From Acanthosoma haemorrhoidale (lineage: Eukaryota > Arthropoda > Insecta > Hemiptera > Acanthosomatidae), in assembly GCA_930367205.1 (NCBI GenBank), contig OV884012.1, positions 55,015,239-55,079,238 on the forward strand: DNA of 64,000 nucleotides. The letters run 5' to 3'. The position numbers and the translations under genes are program-made. The first letter of the stretch is position 1. Each line of letters starts with the position of its first letter. The notes below the pieces were generated by a model. It saw only the letters and a program-made list of their open reading frames with translations, was not told the DNA's origin and searched no databases. This document shows positions 48,667-59,779 of the stretch, in pieces.

Positions 48667-51600
48667 AGCAAAAGTACTATCGGCTTTTTACCCTACTTTA
48701 TTTATAAGATACTAAGTCATTGAACTTAAATAACTATCTTAATAACCTTAATATAATAATATTGAATGAATTGGCCAAAAAAATATTATAAATAAATAAA
48801 TAAATAAAATATATAAATAAAAAAATATTAATATCTATTTAAAACCTTAAAACTACTTATTCATTAAAAATAATTCATTACATCACCACACTATTATTAT
48901 TATTTTTCAAATCGGTGTCAATGTTAAGTGTCTTGAATTCATTCCTGAGGGAAAAAAAATTCAATGCCTTTTTTTCCGTATTTTGATCTCACTTTGGTGA
49001 TATAAAAGCTCTTAGAACTATTTATGGGCCTCATCCCTACCTATGAAATAAATAAAATGGCGCTATAGTTTTTCTTAAAGATTGTTCGTTTCATTTCTCA
49101 ACTAGTCACCGACAGTTCCTATTGAAATCTGCCCGTATGACATTAAATACATGCTTGATATTATGTGCTCCCAATATTTCTTATTCCATATTATTTATGA
49201 CATCTAATGACAAAATGGGACATGTTCACGTTTCCACAAAACTTTGTCCGGATAATTAAACCTCTGTAGTCTATATTGCATCGTCTTTCGAGTTATAAGC
49301 GTATTTAATCACAATTGTAACTTCGATTTACATAGTTTTACATAGTTTACCAAATATGAACCAATATTTTATAAAATGAATTGTCTCGTGAGCAGATGTA
49401 ATGAAAAGTTCTAGAGCGGAGGGATAATTATTTCAGGAGGCGAAGAGAAGAGAAGGAAAGATAAGAGGAAAAAAGTGAGGCAGGGAGGATAAAACAAACA
49501 GGGCTGTAAAAAGAGGGATGTTGAATAAGGAGGAGGGGAGGGGTGGGCTAATTGCCATGGCAAAATTTGCCGGTAATGGAGCACTGTGCGAGAAGTATCC
49601 GGTGAACAAGCCCTGCCCGTCTAATGTTGTGTACCTTCGTCTGAGTGCCAGTGTACAGGTTACAGTATCGCTATTAAGGCAAAGGTTTTCTCTTCAAACA
49701 GATACGAGTGCCATCGATTTATCTTTTCTTGTGATCCACGAAGCTGTGAAAATGACCCCATCGACATGTTTAATGTATATTGAACAACACCCTTTGCTAC
49801 CCCTTATGTTGTTTTGGGATAAATCAGTAGTAATCACGAATTTAACGTCGTGACAACCAATTACAACCAGTTACAACCAATAAATAAATATAAATATAGA
49901 TATTTATTTTTCGAAGTAAATATTTTTGTTATTTGGAGTTTTTAAAATTTTTGAATGAACCACTTTTTTTGTGGATATGAATTCAATTAAATTCGTCACA
50001 AAGCCTAAATAGATAGGTTCTACTTTCAAACTGGTGTGGGATCGTCTTTCTTCAGCCTCCTTCTTCGTTCTGCTGTAGAGGTTGTAAAAATATTCCAATC
50101 GATCTGATATTTTAAAGTCATGGTTCAAACCAACCGAGTACGATTCGCTGGGATTACAAAAATCTAATCACGAGAAATATTAAAAAGAAATAAACGTGAA
50201 AAAAATTGTCCCTTTCGACATTAACTGATCCTCCCTGCCTTACAGTTTGATGTATCGACCCATCCCCCGCCACCATTTCAGAACATATTTAAGACAGTGA
50301 AGCATCAATAAACATTTGTGAATTTCCATGAAAAAATAGTGGTATGCAATTGTTTTAATTGTATAGACCGCGCAATTTGAGGAATATTATAAAGTAAGGA
50401 AAGTAAATCACAATATTTACAATATTTTTTTCCATTTGGTTCTGATGAAATGTGTACAAAGTTCAAGTGTACGAAAAGCACCTACTGAATTTCCATTAAC
50501 AACATAAACATGATCTGTTAAGATGACCGGCCAATCCTAATTACGATTATAGGTTGGTCTTTTTTTTTAAAAATTTTTATACGACGTTATTTTACTACGG
50601 CTTCTTTGGCAGTAACTTGTTTTTCAGTCTTAAAAATGTATTAAAATAATATAAACATATTTATAATTATTATTTGCAACATAGGATACATTTCAATAAC
50701 AATTATCATATAAAGAACTCAATGACTATACCGTACTCCCCAGTGTATGACTCCGTTGATAGCGGTATTCCTATACGGTTGTGAGGGCTTATATACAAGT
50801 ACTCTATATTGACTGGGCTGGAGTTCATACAGATGCAGCTTATTAGCTGTAGCACCAGACCGGAGATTCAGGGTTTGAGCCTTCTCATGTGTGCCGTCGG
50901 TGGCTGAGTTCATCCACCGGAGACATATCAAGTTTTTTTGACTCATTGCAGCCCCTCAAAACCCAGTGTTTAACACTACGAGCACCACCCTTTTGTAAAA
51001 CAATTGTTCTCAGCACGAAATGTTCCGATTTCGAAGGTGGGCTTGAAACACAATAACTAACTCATCGTTTTTATTTTTATGGCAAAATCAACACTTTCTC
51101 AACGTACACAGGTTTACTGAGCCATATTTTGTCATATAGTTTATTCCCATAGGAGACAGGAATTACCCAAGTGTCCCTTTGTTCTGTCCTCTAAGTAGTA
51201 ACAACGCCACGGCATACAGGATAGCACAAGAGGAGCTACAGGGATACCGGGCCACTTCGTTGCTCGAGGTGAAGAATATAATTAGCCGGGAAGGGGTGCT
51301 ATCTGAGCTTGGATGTACGGTCGGCTGTTAGCCAGCGCACGAATACAAACTAAATGTCTGGCCGTTATTAACTAACTCTCCCAACACGTGTACTGAATCC
51401 CTTCACGGCCTTTACATCGTCCTCAATCCTCCCACCCTTGTCCGCCTATTTCCAAGTCTTAACACGGCATTTCACACATATACCCATACAATCAAACATC
51501 ATAAACTAATAACAATCAGTTTTTTTTTTATAATTCTTAAGAGGTTTACGATTTTGTTCTCATTAAACCAATAAACGCTGATATTGACAAAAAATTCGTC

Positions 51601-52515
51601 ACATCGATGCACCTCTATTAATTGAGAAGGTGAGGTCATCTTCCAAACATCTGACAGTATGTCGTGTAAGGTATTCCCCGGAAAAATAATCGAATAGATT
51701 TTAATTTAATTCAATTAAAATTTTAGAGGTATATTACGAAATTACCAAGATGGCAGACATCTTAGCAATACATTACGGATTTGCTTTAATTTATTTATAC
51801 GCCTTGTTACAGTCAATTTATATAAATTAAAAAAAAATATTTTAGCTATTTTTTTTGTTGTTGTAATTTTTAGCAACAGAAATGGTTTACAAATGCCATA
51901 AAGTATTTTTGGTTAAATTTATAAGTTTTTTAAAGAAATTTACTTGTATTAGTTTGTTTATATATATTTTTAAATGTTTAGTACAATCGAGTTTATAACA
52001 GATGAAAAACAATTTGAGTTTGAGTGAAACCTGGAGATGCTAGTGATAAACTCGTGAAATGTCTATTGATAAAAAAAATTGCAACATGATCGTAACGCGT
52101 GAGTTATTTAAATAATAATTGAATACTAAGAAAATTGGAGATTCCTCTTGAAATATTTTATTTGTTATCAGGGTCAATGATATTATATTTTATAACATTT
52201 AATATTCTTAGAAACAATATAATGTTCTTAAATGGCAGAGATGTATAGTGGATTTGTGTGGCCGTTGGGGAAATAACTGGGGTGAGAAAATGTTGAAAGA
52301 AATAACATTTTAAGGTTTTTAAATCAATGATATCCCAAGCTATGCCTGCGCTGATTATGTAAACAGTATAATTTGGCACACATGACAGACTCATGGTATA
52401 ATGTTAAGTTAAGTATAATATTGAATAAAAATACTATAAATAAACAAATTAATAAAATAATGTGTTTTGAAGACAGGATAGTTGTGTAAGAGAAAACATA
52501 AGAGATTATTTAATT
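48667..52515. other. Anonymous region with one purine-rich tract
   Basis: 49425-49555 is strongly purine-rich on the plus strand (AGGAGGCGAAGAGAAGAGAA and onward). It is followed by a 111-codon plus frame (49518-49853) without a recognisable domain. A 74-codon minus frame at 50128-49904 is also unassigned. Nothing else is supported. Confidence 0.3.
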
Positions 52516-52519
52516 TTTT

Positions 52520-52690
52520 TTCGGCATAGAGCCGGCCATACAACAAGACTCACGCTCAGTCTAATGGCTAGAGAACCTCCTCCAGAATGTATGGTATGTG
52601 GTATCACTGCTACCGTATATCATGCTATCATGATAGGGAGAGGTCATTTTTTTCAATTTATGACACATCACAAAACATTTGAGATATTCA
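52520..52690 (+). mobile_element. Non-LTR retrotransposon C-terminal zinc-motif fragment
   Basis: The plus frame reads RAGHTTRLTLSLMAREPPPE, then CMVCGITATVYHAI. This is the family end motif R-GHTRLTH--L----PP-C--CG---TV-HI found after the RNase H domain of I/LOA-type elements. Both cysteines of the CxxC and the following His are present; the last Cys is lost. Only about 50 codons remain. Confidence 0.65.
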
Positions 52691-52699
52691 GTAATATTT

Positions 52700-55600
52700 A
52701 GAAGGCAATCGGTGTTTTATTAAAAGGCAAGGGTAAAAACTAATATACTGTAGGCGGAGAGTTGGATCGTCCACCTGCTTACAAAGGTGCATTTTTGATA
52801 TGGTTGGTAGATGAAAACTACATAAGGACTCAATCGTTTTAAAACAATAACCTATGTATCAGAAAAAAGAAAAATTAATCAAATGGTGTTTTATTTTCTA
52901 TATAATTATTAAAGAATTGAGTGATGAATAAGGGTAGGAGATGAACTTGAAGAGCTGAGAAAACAATTAAGTTGAATCTGATAAAGGCAGAAATGAACTC
53001 CAGCTTCAAGGAAGTGTAAACATTTGAGGGGGAGAAGAGAACGGAAACTTAATAAACCAGTGATGATGGAAGAAGGGAACTGCAGCTGCATGGAAAAAAT
53101 TATTGACAATGGGGTTAGAAAAGGTCAGATAAATACAGGAACGTCTGTTTAAAGTTATTTTTGTGTCATATTTGCCGTTGTTACATCTCAATCAAAACTC
53201 CACTCAAAGAAAATACCATCCATCCCCACCCTTTTCAGCGTAGATTATCTTCCTTGATCTAATTTATAGCCTCTTACAACGGGATCGGTAGTAAAATAAG
53301 GCAAGATACGATAAATGGGTGGTTTTCATTATAGTTTTTAGGTTAGGTTGTAACAATCAGATACATCGTATCAGATACGGAAAATTAGTTAATACAAGGA
53401 GTTTATCCAGTCAAAATGAACCAGATAAAGACAGTCACATGGATACTAATGATAGCCTTGACAGTAGGGTGGGGCAGGTATGTGAATCATCTTTAGCTGC
53501 CATTGATATAACATGTACTTGATACAAAAAGGAGTTGATACAAGGAAGGGACCAACTCTACAGCACTGGTGATCCAGCAGGGTGGGGCTGCTCCGTGAAT
53601 CAGCTTCAGCCGCCATTGACACAGATTGAAAAGTAACATATACGCATAGTGGATCAGGGCCCTCCCCTGAATGACTCAAACGCTCGTGTCCCTTCTGATT
53701 CTGACGTATTGCGTTTGTCAATTCTTAAATTTCACACTGTGTCTTAAAAATACCTTAGGTAATAATTCAGAACGACAATAAGTTTTTTCATCAGATAACA
53801 AATATAGGACAAAGGAGTGCTATAAAATAAATAATAAATTTGATTTTTATAAAAAAATGTGGTTTGAAATTAGCTAACAATGATATGAAAAATTCTGCCA
53901 CATTTTAATTACCTAGAAAAAATGTCCACCAAAATTAAGTTTTGCTCCTTTTTAATTATTTGTTTTTATCACTTTTGATTAAATGTCCCTTTTACTAAAT
54001 ATTAGCGATGTATTGTTTCATACATTTAACTAATCATAAATCAGACATTTGCTAACTCATATTTTCCTACAAAAAGAGCAAAATATTGCTATTTAAAAAA
54101 TTATTTCCCCCTCGGTACCAGCTTGTTAAAAGACAAAAATAATCTAATTAACATTCACGATTGCTCCTGATTGTATTTCCTTAGTAGCAGGGATCTTTTA
54201 TTGTTTTGATGTTATTTTGTACAATGCCCAAAATTAGGAAGAGCCCTGTAGCCTCCAGAGATTCAATTGGGTCATTGTTATTTTCCTTTTGTTGATGGTT
54301 TTCCTCCACTTTGAGATAGAGGTTCATCAACTTTATATAAAAGCAGAATGAACACAACTAATAATGATCTGCCTTATCTCATTATCCGGTGAAAAAGAGG
54401 ACATGTGCCTAATTGAAAGGGTCTGCCACGTTGCATGGGACCCTGTTTAGCACAAAACAGCTAGTAGGTTTTGATAACATCACAAGGTGCGTTCATTAGT
54501 TTCGAACTTTAGGGTTCTGGTAGCCTAACTCATTTTCTCTACTTCATATAAAGATTGGTGATCAGGAATTCAAACAGATTTTTTCATAATTTAACATTAA
54601 GTATCATGTAGTGCACTGGCATTGTTTATGGATGTTATTGCAGATCCTAAAAAAGATGCCAACGAATCCATGGATCAGTCAGTAGCTTCGTCATTTTTAG
54701 ATTTAGATTTTTTGAATGTAGATTTTTTCTCCCTATTTTTGATTTAATAGACAGTTGTAAAAAGAAGAAATAAAAATATCTGCTTCAATAATTAAACCAT
54801 TCTGGTCTGATAATCGCTTATATTTAATATGGATATTTCAACAAATATTCATAGAAGAAAAATTATGAAAATAAATGTTCATTTTCTATACGAGTCACGG
54901 TAATGTGAGACGGGCATCGTTATACTAACCGACACACATAAAATGTTATCTGTTTTTTTTTTTTTAATATTCTATAAACATATTTTAAATCACCGTTGCC
55001 GTGTACAAAATACATTTATTCAGAGTTAAAGTATTTATAATCCTCTTCACAATTGCTTCGAATCGCTTGGAAAATTTTTAGTAGCCAAAACAACGGCAAA
55101 ACATTTTTACTGCATATATAAAAAAAAAATGCAATAATAATTAACATAAAATATTCTAGAGAACTCTAGCCTCAATTAAAATAGGGATATGTTTATTGTT
55201 TGTTTTTATTGTAGTTATTAAACTACAGGTAGGAAAGCTGGAATGTTAGACTTTTTTTATAATTTTATCACTTGGAATTTTCCATTTACTCCAAGAGATT
55301 AGAATCATTCATTTTTACTCAGATACGTACTTGGATTGTCCTTGTGTCCTCACGAACGACCTTCCCTACCCAGCCTACTTGGCATGTGGGGCTTGGGTTC
55401 CGGATTAGTTCATCTTTAGAGTTCACATTTAATGTTGATTGACAGATATTTAATTTTACCTTTGTAGCGTAATCTGTATTTAAATTGAAATTAGAGAAGA
55501 CATTGAAGTTACTATAGCAACCGCTTGGTGGGCGATGGAATGAAGTGGTAGTTGAATGCATATTAAGATAAGAACACTATTTTCTATGAGATTTTAAACT

Positions 55601-57493
55601 TCACTTACCTTCACTATCTCATGCTATGGATTTAAAACTCATAATTAACATAAAAGGTTGTTTAATACTTCAACTATATATGTTTACATTATTTAAATGC
55701 CAGGCCCGTGCGATTCTCTAGACTACTTGAGAATCGCGGGTAAGATCTCTCAAATTTTGCCTCTTGATAAAGCTGTGGACTGCTAGAGCTTTCTGGAAGG
55801 CAGGTGCCCCGCCCTCCAAGGACCGACCCTTGTGCCCTAATGCCGTGAGGACGAGGCCGATACTCCGCCAGGTCCTTAACGACTCGGGTCCTTTCCCATT
55901 CCTCCACCACTAATGTCAACCCTAATCTCCCCAATCGTTAGCCCTGGCTTAATGTTCCTCTTCATGAATGCTTCTGCTTACGGTTCATGCTACTGCATCT
56001 TCATCAACAAATTAAAACTCGGATCTGCCTTAATAATTCGTTTGTTAATATTTGACGATTAATCGAAGTCGGAATCTCTAATTAAAGTATATGCGTGCAT
56101 TTGTAAACTTTTACGATGCATATAATTTCTGTTGTCAGTTTTACACTTCTGGATATATGGCAGTCACGCTCCCAAGTATTCGTGCAATTAGGTACGTATG
56201 TTACAGTAAAGAATAATCAAAGGGTTTTATTAGAAAATCACGATTCTACTTGTCAAAATTCAAGTCAAAATTAAGGTAACGAATCCACGGTATTTTTCTT
56301 ATGGAATGTTTGGTGCAAATCTGACACTAAAAAATTGTTTGTAACAACTGGGTAGAAATGGCAAGAATGTTGAAGAAGTGCTAAATTGTTGACTTAGCGA
56401 TCGCTCTCCTCCACTTTGTTTTTCCCTAGAGATCGAAATATATCCGTTAAATTATTTCGGGAAAAATATCTACTTGTGTAGAAAGCTTTAAGGAGCATAC
56501 CTGTACACACACAATCCACTCATACCTGTCTACTTTATTTATTTTTTTAATTTATCGTTAGCACGTATACTTTATCAAAATAGCAGCATAGATCTTCAAC
56601 TATGTTTTACAAAATACTTATTCTAAATTTTTTCTTACATATTACTTCTCTTTCCCATTTTGAATTGGAATTTCATTTTTTTGGATCAATTTGGAATCGG
56701 GGACAGGAATCATACATCTAGTTTTAGCCAAGTAATTTGATGTTAGTAAAAATATAGTGACCATTTTCTCATTGGAACTGATAAGACCAAATGTAATGTA
56801 CATTGAAGGACCGTTTAGGATAATAAGTATCACATAGCTCTGTTCGTACAATAACGTCACCGTAATAAAAATATTTAAATACAATAGCTACATGCATATA
56901 TTTTTTAAATATGTAGTTGAATTAAATTTTTGTTTAAAACTTCCATAGTGTTCCATATTGCAGTTCTTTACGGAAGTGAAAAAGAGTTAATAGGCTGTGC
57001 GTAAATAAACCATGATATGAAAGAAATATGCACAAATATAAAAATAAACGGAAGCTGAAAATGCAATAAAAATGAAAATTACTTCATGAGAAAATGGCCA
57101 CGATCTTTTTATTAATTTTGAATTCTGTGGATGGAAACCGATGCATGATTCCTCCCCCCTATTCCAAGTAGTTACAAAATATTGAATGAAACGAAAAAAA
57201 ATCTATAGGAAAACAAAATTAAAAGGAAAGGACAATACAAAAAAAATGAAAATGTGGTAATAAGGCTGTTGAAAAGGCCCGCCGAGGATACCGGTTGGTT
57301 ATTTGAAGTGCTAAGCCGGTTCCGGGATCCGCAGAAGTAAACTTTGTAATGACTTAATCCCTCCTATGTCACTTTTAGACCTTCTCCTATGTTAATTTCT
57401 AGTCTTTAGTAATACCGTTGTATTGCTATAATAATAACAATTAAAGTTATATGTACTTGCAAAACGTTCATCATAGGGACTTATAGACGCTTT
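52700..57493. other. Anonymous region with a short duplication and unassigned frames
   Basis: About 53455-53520 and 53572-53635 are diverged duplicates (AGGGTGGGGC, GTGAATCA, GCCATTGA in both). A minus frame 55561-55331 (77 codons, ATG to a donor-like CAA|GTACGT) could be an exon but has no recognised homologue. A GC-rich patch at 55700-55930 with an open minus frame could be the end of another R1-like element. The remainder shows nothing. Confidence 0.3.
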
Positions 57494-58021
57494 GGAACAG
57501 GGACCTAGCGTGGTGTTGCCACATACGGGCGGGCGGGGGATTAACAACTAATTTTAACAGCTTAGTGATTGACATTACCAAAGTATAGGGATCAAATGGA
57601 TAGAAGAGAAGTAGTGCACAGAGCGGGAACAGGGACTTAGCGTGGTGTTGCCACATACGGGCGGGCGGGGGATTAACAACTAATTTTAACAGCTTAGTGA
57701 TTGACATTATCAAAGTATAGGGATCAAGTGGATAGAAGAGAAGTAGTGCACAGAGCGGGAACAGGGACCTAGCGTGGTGTTGCCACATACGGGCGGGCGG
57801 GGGATTAACAACTAATTTTAACAGCTTAGTGATTGACATTACCAAAGTATAGGGATCAAATGGATAGAAGAGAAGTAGTGCACAGAGCGGGAACAGGGAC
57901 CTAGCGTGGTGTTGCCACATACGGGCGGGCGGGGGATTAACAACTAATTTTAACAGCTTAGTGATTGACATTATCAAAGTATAGGGATCAAGTGGATAGA
58001 AGAGAAGTAGTGCACAGAGCG
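57494..58021 (-). repeat. 132-bp tandem array, four units in A-B-A-B order
   Basis: Units start at 57494, 57626, 57758 and 57890. Each contains a G/C-rich box (ACGGGCGGGCGGGGG) in otherwise AT-rich sequence. Units 1 and 3 have CATTACCAAAG and ATCAAATGG; units 2 and 4 have CATTATCAAAG and ATCAAGTGG. A 264-bp dimer has therefore been duplicated. The period is a multiple of three, and one minus frame (57977-57471, 168 codons) stays open through all units as a 44-residue repeat containing NPPPARMWQHHA. Expression is unproven. Confidence 0.95.
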
Positions 58022-59640
58022 GGAACAGGGCTTACCATGTAGTGGCAACTATAGTTCTGCCTTATAGTAGTTATTCACCTCTAGGAAAATTGGGTTAAAA
58101 GAGGTACCTGGTAATTTCAACTTACGAACTAGCGAAAAAAAGTCAAATGAGGGACTGGAAGCCCGAAGATGTGGTTTCCAATTTTAAATATGTTGTAATG
58201 TGCTGGGTAAATTGCAAGCTCTTTATAGATACCTTTTAAATTATAATTCTTTATGTAAGAATTAATGCAAGACATTTCAGATTATCTATCAGAGGAGGAT
58301 GACAATTATATAAAATTGTAAAATAAGTAAATCAACAGGCAATATATTTCAACATTTTACATAACCTTGGATGCTAATAGTACCCACATTTTAGTTCGGT
58401 CTACAGAAAATTGTCTGGTCACGAAGAAAATTCAGTACGTTTTCTAGTGTGAATCGAGCCTATAACATTGAATGTTAATTGGATACTTTCGTTACATTCT
58501 GTTGACAGCATACATTGTTTTCTCTCGTACAAGCGTAATATAAATTTAATTCACTTAACGGGTATAATTAACGAACCCAAATGGAGACACTTTATATCAA
58601 ACAATTTAACGTATGATATGTCTGTCATCTAAGTGTCGGCCGGTGTATGTAAGTAATAGAATAAAAGGTAGCAAAAATGAACCAACTTATCTGTAATTGA
58701 ATGTTATATTCACCTTTCAGATTATGGCGATTCAGTGCGTGGCTAGAAGAAGTAAAAGAAAGGAAACAAATAATAAAATGAAATTTGTAAAAAGGGGTCG
58801 TTTTACTAAATATATGCTAAAATGTGTTTCCATGAATTAGGACATGCCTTCAAATACTGTAATTTTTATCAAAAAATACGTCTTTAGTAAAAGAGATGGC
58901 CCAGTATCTGATCTAAAAACTAGTATTATATACAAACATATGTCGTAATTGTAATATTTTCAAACCGCAATGAGACAGACACAGGCGCCAAATCTCTACC
59001 TATCCTTCACGAGTCCGGTATTGTGGGTTTGCAGACCCCGGACTACAAGGAGCTATAGGCACTCCTTACAAAACTGGTTTTTAAAAATTGATTCTGGTGA
59101 TATTTTAAGTTATTGAAATGAGTAAATAAATCACTCAATAAACTCCGAAGTTAAGCTGTAAATATATTAATCGTTACACACTACAAATTGAGTGAAAAAA
59201 TAGATTTTATTAGTCAAGTGATAGGGAGTTCAACTATTATACCGGAAAAAGTATCAAAATTACCTAAGTACGAAAACTGTCTTAGTGGGTACCAATAATT
59301 GTGTGAATATCAAAACACTAAAGAGAGCAGTGCTACCCAGAACTAGCCTAAATGTGTACTAAATATATCAAACATTTAATCTAATATTAGTAATGATTGA
59401 TTTTACGCAACGGCCAGTAACTAAATAATGTAAGTAACTACATAATTGTAAATTTACATCGTACAAAGATCGAATGAAACGTGTTTACATTTATTATTCC
59501 GAATTATTTTCATCCTTATCATGTAAATAGGTAATTAACATTGAAACGGCTTTACAGAAACATCATTTAGTAATTCGTTTTGGAGCAATTGCCATTGCTA
59601 AATGATATTATATAATAAATGTGAATTGAACTAACTCTCT
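58022..59640. other. Anonymous AT-rich DNA
   Basis: No coding or repeat feature recognised, apart from nine bases of the preceding array unit (GGAACAGGG) at 58022. Confidence 0.4.
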
Positions 59641-59779
59641 CAGTAACAGTCAAGTTAGGCCCTTCTACGATTAATTGGAGAGAGTCACGACAAAAGACGA
59701 GTAAAACCAAAACTTATACCAAAAGCCTATATTCTCCCTTGGACATACCGACTCCGAAATTACACTTAGAACTATTAAA

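Noticed and set aside
57471..57977. A real protein-coding gene of 168 residues
   Set aside because: The frame exists only because the 132-bp unit is a multiple of three and stop-free in one frame; no flanking exon, promoter or family support.
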